30,141 bases of DNA, taken from the NCBI GenBank assembly GCA_015057755.1, contig SVDR01000023.1:1-30141 (forward strand), in the 5' to 3' direction. The position numbers and the translations under genes are program-made. Origin of the DNA: Lachnoclostridium sp. (GTDB lineage Bacteria > Bacillota_A > Clostridia > Lachnospirales > Lachnospiraceae). Positions within the stretch are counted from its first letter, which is position 1, and each line of letters opens with the position of its first letter. Of this stretch, positions 1 to 6,958 are shown in pieces. The notes beneath the pieces were generated by a model. It was not told the origin of the DNA and did no database searches. It was given only the letters and a program-made list of their open reading frames with translations.

Positions 1-987
1 TCCATCACGGCGTACAGCTTGTCAAAGTAAATCAATACTTTGTAGATATTATCGGCAGTCAGCTTTTCAGCTTCGATTGCCGTTTTCTTTGCTCTGGCTT
101 CAATCAGCAGAGACTCTGTATCCTCGATCTTATCATACATCTTGTAAAGACGATCATCAAGGTCTGCCTTGCGTTTGATGTAGTGCTTATCATCGGGGTC
201 AAGGGTGTCTATTTCCTCAATCAATCTGGACTTGATGGAATAGCTCTGACGAAGCTGCTTTTCGTAGTTTGCAATCTCCTGCTCGATAGCGGAGGTATCC
301 ACTTTCATGCTGATTTTCTGCTGCATCAAAGCGGCAAACTTCGGATTGCTGACCAACTTGGTGATAACCTCTGCTACGGCAGTTTCCAGCAGTTCCTCAT
401 GGATTTGCTTCTTATAATCGCATTTATGCCCACGGGTCATGGTGCGGTGCTTGCAGCCATAGTAGTAGAAATCCTTGTATTTCGTGCCGTCTGCCTTGTG
501 CTTGACGCTCTTGTTACCGTACATACCAGCTCCGCAGATCGGACATTTGAGTAAACCTGTCAATAGAATGCACTTTGTTATCCTTGCCGTGGTTGACTTT
601 TTCGTACTTCTTTGCCTGGGCAACCAATTTCACCTGTGCATCATGCCAGAGTTCTTCAGAAACAAGAGCTTCATGCAGACCATCGACCAACAGATAATTG
701 TCCTGCTCGACAAGGCGGTAATCGTTTCTTGTGCCATGCACCTTTTCCGTTCTGCGTCTGCCATAGGCGATCTTGCCGCAGTAAACAGGATTTTTCAATA
801 TCCTGCGGATAAGAGCCGCATCAAACAAAGGATTCTTGCCGTTCTGCCTTTGGATTTTACCGATGCCGTGATTGGCGAGGTATCGGGCAAGACCGTTTGC
901 GCCCATGTCGGTATGCACATACTTTATGCACATACTTATCAAAGATAATGCGGATTGCTTCGGCTTCTTCCTCATTCACATACAGCT
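1..987 (-). pseudogene. Large serine recombinase remnant (truncated, two frameshifts)
   Basis: Remnant of a large serine recombinase of the kind that integrates and excises clostridial conjugative transposons. Reading the minus strand from 987 gives GKLYVNEEEAEAIRIIFDKY, the start of the recombinase domain. At 912-937 a perfect 13-bp tandem duplication shifts the frame. The domain continues (VHTDMGANGLARYLANHGIG, then RRILKNPVYCGKIAYGRR). Between about 565 and 570 a second one-base shift occurs, after which the zinc ribbon (LLKCPICGAGMYGNKS, then YYYGCKH) and a coiled-coil tail (ISMKVDTSAIEQEIANYEKQ) run open to the window edge. The whole N-terminal catalytic resolvase domain with its serine is missing because the reading is cut near 987, where a GNAT fragment begins. 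The C-terminus lies outside the window. It is almost certainly inactive. Family assignment is strong; the subfamily is not resolvable. Confidence 0.9.
912..937. repeat. 13-bp perfect tandem duplication
   Basis: The 13-mer TATGCACATACTT occurs twice head to tail (912-924 and 925-937). Removing one copy joins the recombinase frame as DKYVHTDMG, so the duplication is a frameshifting insertion in the decayed recombinase gene. Confidence 0.95.
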
Positions 988-991
988 TGCC

Positions 992-1261
992 CACTATAAG
1001 AAAAGCAACAAGCCCGATGGCGAAATCATCTTTTTAGCCGCAGACCCCGATGCAAAGATTAAGGGTGTCGGCTCTGCGTTGCTTCACGCTCTGGAAGAAA
1101 AAATCCCCGGCAAGACATTGTATCTTCATACGGACGATGCCTGTACCTATCAATTTTATGAACACAGAGGATTCCAGCGAGCTGAGGAACGGGACATAGT
1201 TTTGGAAATGCCAAAAGGTAACGCACCGTTGAAATGCTTTATTTATAGCAAGACCATATAA
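992..1261 (+). pseudogene. GNAT acetyltransferase, C-terminal fragment
   Basis: About 89 residues match the C-terminal half of a GNAT N-acetyltransferase. They include the acetyl-CoA pyrophosphate loop (DPDAKIKGVGSALLHALEE, a Q/R-x-x-G-x-G/A variant), then TLYLHTDDACTYQFYEHRGF, the usual late strand and helix. The N-terminal strands are absent: upstream sequence is the opposite-strand recombinase remnant, and the frame only stays open into it by chance. There is no ribosome site or sensible start codon. The junction lies around 985-995. I read this as a rearrangement scar that removed the 5' halves of two divergent genes. The acceptor substrate cannot be predicted. Confidence 0.8.
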
Positions 1262-1292
1262 CGAAAATCTGTTGAAAGGAGGTGCGCCGCTG

Positions 1293-2375
1293 ATGTCCGA
1301 AGAACGCTTCTGGAATACCGATCAATATGTCAGCACAGCAACATTCGCTTTGCAGGACGGAACTATGACCATGCGACAGGCAGGGCGCATCTTCCGTCTT
1401 GACCCTGCGCCGTCCAAAGTGGAGGACATCAACGATTATATTGTTTCTGCTATCAGAGAGCAGGACAATACATACTTCACTTACTTTCTCCATCACTATG
1501 AGCCAAGGCTGAATAAGCGAGTGTACCGCTTTCTGCTGACCGAGGGAATTGACCGATATGACCCTCTGCGGTTTCTGGATTACAAGCTCAGTTGTGTTCT
1601 CGCCATGTTGGAATGTTTGCAGAATTACGCTCCCGACAAGGGCGCAGACTTTTTGACCTATGCCCATCACTTCATCGGCAACGCACTTCTGGATTGCCGC
1701 CGACAGGAAGAAGCAGGCTCTTTCAAATCTCTGGACGAGTACAAAGCTGCCCGTGGCATTGCATGGCTCTACAACAATTCCGGCAAGAGTGCAAAAGAAG
1801 TTATTGCAGAATACGCCGCCGAACAGAACTGTACCGAAGAAACTGCCGCCGGGTATCTGACCCTTGCAAGGCAGAACCGCAGCCGTGTTCCGTTTTACTC
1901 CACCATGCAGGATGAGGACAGCGAGGAAACGGGTGAGGACGTTACCCGTGATGATAGTTGGAATTATGCGGATATTCTCTGGAACGGTGTTCGTGCTGAT
2001 GCTGTGCAAGCTGCCTTTGACAAACTCAGCCGCAAGGAAAAGTTCTTCCTTGAAAAAAGAAATGCCATCTGCATGAACTGCGGACGGGTGATGCCGTGGG
2101 ACGAGCGTTATTCCTTTGAACAGCTTGCCACCGCTTACGAGTACAAAGCAGTACATCGGTCTGCAAACGACGACGATGAATGGGGAGAAATCCGTTTTGA
2201 CTTTTCTGTCGGAACGGCGAAGATCACAAAACTGTCAGACGGCGATTTGAGCGGAACGAACATCTTTGCAAAAATCGCAATCCGTCAAATTCTAAAACTC
2301 TCCATGAGTGAGCTTCCGAAGAAATTGACGATTCCCTTTGAGTTGGAATTGGAGAAAATACGGTACGGGAGCTGA
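1293..2375 (+). CDS. Sigma-70-like factor carried by mobile elements (360 aa)
   Basis: Residues about 50-150 resemble sigma-70 region 2: a helix with YEPRLNKRVYRFL, then ALxxYAPDKGADFLTYAHHFIGNALLDCRR and FKSLDEYK. A later part (QAAFDKLSRKEKFFLEKRN, then SFEQLATAYEYKAVHRSA) looks like region 4 but is split by a CMNCG-containing insertion. The ATG at 1293 is chosen because AAAGGAGGT (1275-1283) sits 9 nt upstream; the TTG at 1272 would place that site inside the gene. Such proteins occur as cargo or accessory regulators in Clostridiales conjugative elements. It may redirect RNA polymerase to element genes. It could be an anti-sigma-like or degenerate factor, since the second DNA-binding region is atypical. 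The gene is intact, unlike its two upstream neighbours. Confidence 0.65.
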   Translation: MSEERFWNTDQYVSTATFALQDGTMTMRQAGRIFRLDPAPSKVEDINDYIVSAIREQDNTYFTYFLHHYEPRLNKRVYRFLLTEGIDRYDPLRFLDYKLSCVLAMLECLQNYAPDKGADFLTYAHHFIGNALLDCRRQEEAGSFKSLDEYKAARGIAWLYNNSGKSAKEVIAEYAAEQNCTEETAAGYLTLARQNRSRVPFYSTMQDEDSEETGEDVTRDDSWNYADILWNGVRADAVQAAFDKLSRKEKFFLEKRNAICMNCGRVMPWDERYSFEQLATAYEYKAVHRSANDDDEWGEIRFDFSVGTAKITKLSDGDLSGTNIFAKIAIRQILKLSMSELPKKLTIPFELELEKIRYGS

Positions 2376-2410
2376 TCATTGCGGCGGGTTATATATACCT
2401 CTTGCGCCCC

Positions 2411-2459
2411 GTTGGCACAGAAAATCTCTCCGCTTCGCTTCAAGATTTCCTATGCCAAC
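2411..2459. other. Long imperfect stem-loop just after the sigma-like gene
   Basis: The arms at 2411-2427 and 2443-2459 (GTTGGCACAGAAAATCT and AGATTTCCTATGCCAAC) pair at 15 of 17 positions around a 15-nt loop. There is no T-tract, so it is not a simple intrinsic terminator. Candidate roles are a structured RNA, an origin of transfer, or part of an element end. Confidence 0.55.
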
Positions 2460-2651
2460 TACACACGAACAAAAGGTATAACACACTAGACTTTGCAAGC
2501 AAAATCGTGTGCCAACAGGGATGCTTCTCGCCCCTATTGGAAACCCAGAGCCAAGGGATTGCATCCCTCTGGAAACCCGCATATTTTCCTCGAAAATGGT
2601 ACCCAAACTGTAAAAATGCAGTTTGACACCATTCCTCAGAAAATACAAACC

Positions 2652-2700
2652 CGCTGTAGTCTCCATCCTTGCGAGGATGAAAAATTACAGCGGTTTTCTT
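2652..2700. terminator. Bidirectional terminator between convergent genes
   Basis: CCGCTGTA and TACAGCGG pair around an inner hairpin (CATCCTTGCGAGGATG). On the plus strand this is followed by TTTTCTT, ending the sigma-like transcript. On the minus strand it is followed by a T-rich stretch (GTTTGTATTTT) suited to end the two-component operon. Confidence 0.7.
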
Positions 2701-2740
2701 ATCTGTGTTTTATCCTTCAACACAGATATTTCCGTTTCCC

Positions 2741-3148
2741 TCATTTCATAAGCTCATCGGAAAGTCTGAGAATTTCGGGGGCGATCTTCTCACGCTCTTT
2801 CTTTAAGGTGCGGTTATACAGTGGATAGGCAAGGCACACAGGAACAATACCAATTACACCGACAATGATGCCCAAGATCATCCCAACATCTTGATGAATA
2901 CCGAGCATATCGCTCAGATCGGACATTGCAAGACTCATACCAATTCCTAAAATCAATGCTCCAATGATGCCAACAATAAGCGCAGACGAGGTTGCCTTTG
3001 AAGTAACGCTTGCATCCAAACGGCGAAGCCGCATCATCTTATCTTCCTGTTCGGTGTTCGTTTCATATTTCTTGCGAATGTTCTGTATTTCCGTCTGCTC
3101 CTTGGCAGAATAAGTGTAGCTAAAGGTCCTGTTATCTCTGTTCTCCAT
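2741..3148 (-). CDS. Small membrane protein, paralogue of the 5946-6311 product (135 aa)
   Basis: No named family is recognised. A charged N-terminal segment (TYSAKEQTEIQNIRKKYE) precedes two membrane spans at about residues 55-75 and 90-112, then a basic stretch and a helical tail ending EILRLSDELMK. It shares the pattern GMSLxMxD, then GIxVGVIG, YP and EIxxLSDxxM with the 121-aa protein at 5946-6311, so the two are clearly paralogous. AGGAGA lies 6-7 nt before the ATG, and the start overlaps the upstream membrane gene by 17 bp, so translation is probably coupled. It is the last gene of the two-component operon. The role is unknown; a membrane partner or output of the sensor kinase is plausible. 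Confidence 0.75.
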   Translation of the reverse strand: MENRDNRTFSYTYSAKEQTEIQNIRKKYETNTEQEDKMMRLRRLDASVTSKATSSALIVGIIGALILGIGMSLAMSDLSDMLGIHQDVGMILGIIVGVIGIVPVCLAYPLYNRTLKKEREKIAPEILRLSDELMK

Positions 3149-4037
3149 CTGAGTTCTCCTCTTGAATTTTTGTTATTTTGATTCTCTTTGTGCTTCGTAC
3201 AATCATCGCCACAGCCATGGTTATAACAAATAGGGAAACAGCAGCTCCGGTTGTACCAAGCAATATTCTGCGTGAAGCAAGGGACATGGAGCCGTCATTG
3301 AAAGTAGTCAGCATCGTCGATTCCAACGTGAGCATCGACACGCAAGCGGCAGCCATGCTGACATTCTTGCTTGCAGACAATATGGGGCTGTTGTACTTTC
3401 GGTATTTAATCAAATTGATGATTGCCATGGTAAAGGTCGTGAACGTATATGCAGCCATTGTGATGGCGGTTATCATGTTATGCTCAAACGTCCGATTCCA
3501 GTAAACCATAAAGAAAATAATGAGAGCCAATGCTGTGTTCATAGCAAGGAATATCCAGCCGCAAAAGCGATAGCGTTTCAATTCCTCCTCCATCTTTTCA
3601 CCGGGCTTATTTTTGCGTAAGTAGCGAACAAGATAAAACCGCATGATGGCAAGGCAGACGTAGTATCCGCCAAGGGAATAATACCAAAATGTATGATGAT
3701 AGAAGCCAAGCCATAGCTGAAAGACAGCATAAACCGTATTCCATATAGACGAGCCATACAGCATAATGTTCGAGCGCAGGCGCAGATCCCCATACCACAG
3801 CTGCACATACTTGTTTTCAGTTCTAACCGCCTTGAAAAATCGAATCAACGCAGGTAGCCGAAAACAACAAATGGTAAGCGTATAAGCAGCAAGAACGTAA
3901 GATACATACGCTGTTATCGTGTCTGTCCCGATATATACCATCGAAACCACAAGGAGGATGGCGGCAATCGGAATCAAAATAATCATTACTGCGATATGGG
4001 GATATAAAAATGATTTTGCAAATTTTCTCCAATCCAT
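3132..4037 (-). CDS. Polytopic membrane protein in two-component operon (301 aa)
   Basis: Integral membrane protein of unknown function. I count roughly seven or eight hydrophobic segments: about residues 14-36, 41-62, 95-112, 120-137, 157-177, 186-207, 225-245 and 258-280, with a basic cytoplasmic tail (RSTKRIKITKIQEENSDGEQR). There are no ABC, peptidase or permease signature motifs that I can name. Its ATG at 4037 lies immediately after the histidine kinase stop codon (4039-4041) without a good ribosome site, so it is likely translated by coupling. The order regulator, kinase, polytopic protein, small membrane protein suggests that the membrane pair is what the two-component system controls or listens to. 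Confidence 0.75.
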   Translation of the reverse strand: MDWRKFAKSFLYPHIAVMIILIPIAAILLVVSMVYIGTDTITAYVSYVLAAYTLTICCFRLPALIRFFKAVRTENKYVQLWYGDLRLRSNIMLYGSSIWNTVYAVFQLWLGFYHHTFWYYSLGGYYVCLAIMRFYLVRYLRKNKPGEKMEEELKRYRFCGWIFLAMNTALALIIFFMVYWNRTFEHNMITAITMAAYTFTTFTMAIINLIKYRKYNSPILSASKNVSMAAACVSMLTLESTMLTTFNDGSMSLASRRILLGTTGAAVSLFVITMAVAMIVRSTKRIKITKIQEENSDGEQR

Positions 4038-4038
4038 A

Positions 4039-5106
4039 TTACACTTTTTTAATCTTTACCGTAAAGGCAGTTCCTTTCCCAAGAGTGCTTTCTACGGTTA
4101 TTTCTCCCTGCATAATATCTACAACTCGCTTAACCAGTGCAAGTCCAAGCCCGTTGCCTTGTGTAGCATGGGAGGTATCTCCCTGATAGAATTTTTCAAA
4201 AATATGTGCGCCGACTTCCGGCGTCATGCCACAGCCAGTGTCTTTTACTGTAACGATAGCATAATGATTAGTTTCAGTAAGTGATACGCTGACAGTTCCT
4301 CCTGCTTCGGTAAACTTAAAAGCGTTGGAAAACAAATTGTTCCATACAAGAGACAGCAATTCTGCGTCTGCTTCCACTTTCACATCTTCGGCAATATCAG
4401 TTTCAATCTCAATATTCGCTTTTTCCCAGATGTTCTCATACTGCAACAGACACTCACAGATTTGTTCGCTCAAATCAAACACTTCCGTCTTGGGAAATAT
4501 CTGCTGATTTTCAAGACGATTGAGTTTCAGAATATTGGTCATCATATCTGCCATGCGTCGGGACGCATCGGTAACACCCTTTGCGTACTCAATGCGTGCT
4601 TCGGTGGAAATCTCCGCTACCTGTAAAAGCGTGCCGTAATTCTGCATAACCGAAAGCGGTGTTTTCATTTCGTGAGATACATTTGCAATAAAATCTGTCT
4701 GCAGTGTTTCGATGCCGGACAATTCCTTTGCCATGGCATTAACCGCTGTGATGATTTGATTGAATCCTTCTGCGTTTGCGTTTTGTAATGGTTTTATGCG
4801 GACGGAGAAATCGCCTTTCATAATTTTTTCGGTGGCATCTGTAATGATTCTTACAGGACGATCTACGGTGATTTTTCGACGGATATAATCTACCAACGTA
4901 AAAATAATGGTAATCAGCAGGACATTAACAAGTGTGATCTTTGCGGCGGCTGCTATGTTTGTCGGAGTAAAAACCAAGCCCATTGTGTCAGCCAGCACAT
5001 TCAAAAACAACATCATGCAGCACGATACAGCAAATCCTATTGTCAGAAAGAAAGCAAGGAAACCGCTAATCATCCGTAATACAGTTTGCAAAGTCAACTT
5101 TCTCAT
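4039..5106 (-). CDS. Sensor histidine kinase (355 aa)
   Basis: Membrane sensor kinase that autophosphorylates and passes phosphate to the regulator encoded just upstream. Two membrane spans (about residues 10-36 and 52-76) enclose only a very short outside loop, so it probably senses within the membrane or through partner proteins. A HAMP-like linker (IMKGDFSVRIKPL, 95-130) leads to the H-box FIANVSHEMKTPLSV with His145. The N-box (LVWNNLFSNAFKF), G1 (VKDTGCGM), F (IFEKFYQGD) and G2 (GNGLGLALVKRVV) are all intact. The start codon overlaps the regulator stop as ATGA (5103-5106). Nothing is missing from the catalytic core. The stimulus is unknown; bacteriocin or cell-envelope stress would fit the short-loop architecture. 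Confidence 0.93.
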   Translation of the reverse strand: MRKLTLQTVLRMISGFLAFFLTIGFAVSCCMMLFLNVLADTMGLVFTPTNIAAAAKITLVNVLLITIIFTLVDYIRRKITVDRPVRIITDATEKIMKGDFSVRIKPLQNANAEGFNQIITAVNAMAKELSGIETLQTDFIANVSHEMKTPLSVMQNYGTLLQVAEISTEARIEYAKGVTDASRRMADMMTNILKLNRLENQQIFPKTEVFDLSEQICECLLQYENIWEKANIEIETDIAEDVKVEADAELLSLVWNNLFSNAFKFTEAGGTVSVSLTETNHYAIVTVKDTGCGMTPEVGAHIFEKFYQGDTSHATQGNGLGLALVKRVVDIMQGEITVESTLGKGTAFTVKIKKV

Positions 5107-5774
5107 TTGATCACCGCCTTGTATCCTAAGCCATGAACGGTCTTGATTTCAAAATCCTCGCAAGCGGACAATTTCTGACGGAGTTTTGTCATATACACAT
5201 CAACGGCTCTTGGAGCTGTACCGGTATCTACATCCCAAAACTCATCCATTAGCTGTGTTCGTGTGAAAGTCTTTTTGGGATAAGACAGGAGCTTATACAG
5301 GATATTGAACTCACGGCTTGTCAACGAGATTTCTTCATCCCCCAAATATGCGGTATGCTCGTCGGCATCCATGACAAAGCTGCCGATTTCCAGCTTGCGG
5401 CTTGAAGCAATTTTTGCACGTCGCAACAGCGCACCGATACGCAGAAATAATTCATCCAGATCAATCGGCTTTACCATATAATCATCCACGCCGATACGGA
5501 ACCCACGCTGCTTGGATGCAATATCATCACGGGCTGTCATAAACAGAATGGGAATATCGTTATTCACATCACGAACATTCCTTGCAAATTCAAAACCGTC
5601 CACTCCGGGCATCATAATATCGGAAACAATAAGATCAACCGTGTTTTCGTACAACACATCATAGGCTTCGTTTGCATTTAAGCAGCTTATCGCTTCGTAC
5701 CCACTGTTATTCAAAAAGGCACATACAGTCCTGTTCAGTTCCTTGTCATCTTCCAAAACTAATATCTTAAACAT
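5103..5774 (-). CDS. OmpR/PhoB-family response regulator (223 aa)
   Basis: DNA-binding response regulator paired with the adjacent kinase. The receiver domain is at 1-115, with the acidic pair D9/D10 in VLEDDKEL, phospho-acceptor D52 in SDIMMPGVDG, the TARDD switch segment and K in MVKPIDL. The winged-helix domain is at about 130-222 (ISLTSREFNILYKLLSYPKK, then RAVDVYMTKLRQKL and TVHGLGYKA). The ATG at 5774 is preferred over 5822 because GGAGGT sits 6 nt upstream and the receiver then begins MFKILVLED in the normal register. It heads a four-gene operon with the kinase and two membrane proteins. It is the prime candidate to bind the motif shared by the two small-gene promoters at 6377-6396 and 6689-6708. 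Confidence 0.93.
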   Translation of the reverse strand: MFKILVLEDDKELNRTVCAFLNNSGYEAISCLNANEAYDVLYENTVDLIVSDIMMPGVDGFEFARNVRDVNNDIPILFMTARDDIASKQRGFRIGVDDYMVKPIDLDELFLRIGALLRRAKIASSRKLEIGSFVMDADEHTAYLGDEEISLTSREFNILYKLLSYPKKTFTRTQLMDEFWDVDTGTAPRAVDVYMTKLRQKLSACEDFEIKTVHGLGYKAVIK

Positions 5775-5808
5775 GGCGCTACCTCCACCACAAATCACTT
5801 TTTCAATT

Positions 5809-5814
5809 ATTATA
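5809..5814 (-). promoter_or_regulatory. -10 box of the two-component operon
   Basis: TATAAT on the minus strand (5814-5809), about 35 nt ahead of the regulator start. No good -35 box lies 17 nt upstream. Instead there are repeats of the GCAAA / TTTAACATTTGC type, suggesting an activator-dependent, probably autoregulated promoter. Confidence 0.5.
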
Positions 5815-5869
5815 TCATGCAAATGTTAAAGTTTTGTTTGCGTTTTGCAGATTTGGATGTATTTATTTG

Positions 5870-5913
5870 AAAAAACGAAAAAGAAGGAGCAACATCATCA
5901 ATGACATTACTCC
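5870..5913 (-). terminator. Strong intrinsic terminator after the 5946-6311 gene
   Basis: On the minus strand, GGAGTAATGTCAT pairs with ATGATGTTGCTCC, including G-T pairs, giving a stem of about 12 bp with a tiny loop. TTCTTTTTCGTTTTTT follows. It separates the small gene from the two-component operon. Confidence 0.85.
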
Positions 5914-5945
5914 ATCTTTTGCTATGTCGAATCACGCCAATCTGA

Positions 5946-6311
5946 TTATTTGCTCATGATCTTGTCACTGAGTGCAATGATTTCGCCGGCGTATTTCTTT
6001 CGGCGAGAAGCCAAAATGTTTTTATGAACGGGATAGTTCACAATCGCTAAAATCATGCCAATGACACCGATGACAATGCCAGGAGTCATCGGATTCTCAA
6101 TACCGATGGTTGCGCCGATATCGGTCATCACAAGGCTCATGCCTGCGCCCATGATGATTGCGCTAATAGTGCCGAAAACATAGGAAAAGATATTAGCCGG
6201 ACGTTTCACCTTGCGGTCAAGCTCTCTCAGGGCATCCAACTCTGTGTTCTCCTTCTCGGTATACTGTGTTCTGATTTTCTGCACAAGAAAATCCTTATCG
6301 TTCTTATTCAT
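5946..6311 (-). CDS. Small membrane protein, paralogue of the 2741-3148 product (121 aa)
   Basis: Function unknown. A charged N-terminal helix (KIRTQYTEKENTELDALREL) is followed by two membrane spans (about residues 42-62 and 75-97) and a tail ending EIIALSDKIMSK. It shares GMSLVMTD, GIVIGVIG and the LSDxxM tail with the last gene of the two-component operon. The ATG at 6311 has AGAGGT about 7 nt upstream, while the ATG at 6329 has none. It is transcribed alone, from a TATAAT promoter (6343-6348) with an upstream 20-bp motif also found before the next gene, and ends at the strong hairpin at 5870-5913. It is probably a regulon member of the neighbouring two-component system (inference from shared DNA motif and paralogy). 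Confidence 0.78.
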   Translation of the reverse strand: MNKNDKDFLVQKIRTQYTEKENTELDALRELDRKVKRPANIFSYVFGTISAIIMGAGMSLVMTDIGATIGIENPMTPGIVIGVIGMILAIVNYPVHKNILASRRKKYAGEIIALSDKIMSK

Positions 6312-6342
6312 AACAATTACCTCTTTCATGTTTTATGAGCAC

Positions 6343-6396
6343 ATTATATCGTGCCGATGTTTTTGAAATTTTGCAGAAATATTTGCGTTATGTTAA
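6343..6396 (-). promoter_or_regulatory. Promoter with shared 20-bp motif, copy 1
   Basis: Minus strand: TTAACATAACGCAAATATTT (6396-6377), 28 nt, then TATAAT (6348-6343). The same arrangement occurs at 6655-6708. The motif takes the place of a -35 box, as expected for a response-regulator-activated promoter. Confidence 0.6.
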
Positions 6397-6401
6397 TGCA
6401 C

Positions 6402-6620
6402 TTATTTTTTGCTGCCGGAAAGCCTTTTCTTGGCATCCTCAACACTTTCTCCATCTTTAGCAAACAGCACCTCAACACATTTATCTGTAACTTTGCCAAA
6501 GCCTTCGACCACGCCGGTTTCCATTTTCTTATAGCCGCCGACTACACCTTCCTCAATCTTCTTGTAGCCTTTAACTACGCCCTCGGCAATCTTTTCATTT
6601 GCTTCTACGAATTTAGACAT
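6402..6620 (-). CDS. Small amphipathic 11-residue-repeat protein (72 aa)
   Basis: A short helical protein without a signal or membrane span. Its core is three tandem 11-residue units: GVVKGYKKIEE, GVVGGYKKMET and GVVEGFGKVTD, residues about 14-46. An alternation of Val pairs, Gly and Lys/Glu gives an amphipathic helix of the synuclein or apolipoprotein type. The tail is KCVEVLFAKDGESVEDAKKRLSG. AAGGAGA lies 8 nt before the ATG. Similar small proteins occur in clostridia as hypotheticals (from memory); function is not known. Lateral membrane binding or lipid-surface stabilisation is a reasonable inference. It has its own promoter carrying the motif shared with the 5946-6311 gene, so both are likely induced together. 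Confidence 0.75.
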   Translation of the reverse strand: MSKFVEANEKIAEGVVKGYKKIEEGVVGGYKKMETGVVEGFGKVTDKCVEVLFAKDGESVEDAKKRLSGSKK

Positions 6621-6654
6621 ATCTGTAATCTCCTTTTCTTGATTTTGTGACCTT

Positions 6655-6708
6655 ATTATAGCTATCAGTTGTTTGCGAGATTTTTGAAAAATGTTTGAGT
6701 TTTGTTAA
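6655..6708 (-). promoter_or_regulatory. Promoter with shared 20-bp motif, copy 2
   Basis: Minus strand: TTAACAAAACTCAAACATTT (6708-6689), exactly 28 nt, then TATAAT (6660-6655). It matches copy 1 at 17 of 20 positions with identical spacing. Confidence 0.6.
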
Positions 6709-6712
6709 AATG

Positions 6713-6742
6713 AAAAAAGCCCGCAGGATTTCTCCCACGGGC
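6713..6742 (-). terminator. Intrinsic terminator of the MerR transcript
   Basis: On the minus strand, GCCCG and CGGGC (6742-6738 and 6723-6719) form the base of a hairpin followed by six T (6718-6713). Confidence 0.75.
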
Positions 6743-6768
6743 AATGATGTGTTCAACTGTCTAAAGGT

Positions 6769-6864
6769 TTATACTCTGTGACGGTTTTCAAATAGGCTTG
6801 ATTCTTTATTATGAATGATTTTCTCCACCCATTGTATCTTTTCTTCCGACGAAATCTTGTCCAT
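6769..6864 (-). CDS. Hypothetical 31-aa peptide downstream of MerR gene
   Basis: A charged peptide starting MDKISSEEKIQWVEKII and ending ENRHRV. The support is a good ribosome site (AAAGGGG about 8 nt before the ATG at 6864) and its place between the MerR gene and that transcript's terminator. The composition suggests a single helix, perhaps the N-terminus of a lost helix-turn-helix or transposase-type protein. No family is recognised, and it may be a remnant rather than a working gene. Confidence 0.35.
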   Translation of the reverse strand: MDKISSEEKIQWVEKIIHNKESSLFENRHRV

Positions 6865-6958
6865 AGAAAATGCCCCTTTCAGATAAACAGTTTTATTTTT
6901 TAACTGTCTACCTAAAAAGGAGCATATCATACCGAAGTAGCAGCCGTGGCTTTTTGCA

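Larger units (their letters stand above)
2376..2740. other. 365-bp gene-poor structured region
   Basis: I see no convincing gene here. It holds the 2411-2459 stem-loop; an inverted GGGATGC/GCATCCC pair spanning about 2518-2572, with two copies of a TGGAAACCC element nearby; a 7-bp hairpin (CAAACTG at 2604-2610 with CAGTTTG at 2619-2625); and the terminator at 2652-2700. Small ORFs here lack ribosome sites and protein-like composition. Confidence 0.6.

Noticed and set aside
872..1261. Continuous plus-strand reading frame of 129 codons covering the GNAT fragment
   Set aside because: The first 40 codons are antisense to the recombinase remnant and there is no ribosome site; only the part from about 992 is real GNAT sequence.
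1239..2156. 305-codon minus-strand frame
   Set aside because: It is the antisense shadow of the sigma-like gene, with no domain and no ribosome site.
2376..2828. Small frames on both strands after the sigma-like gene
   Set aside because: No Shine-Dalgarno and no protein-like pattern; they cover hairpins and a terminator.
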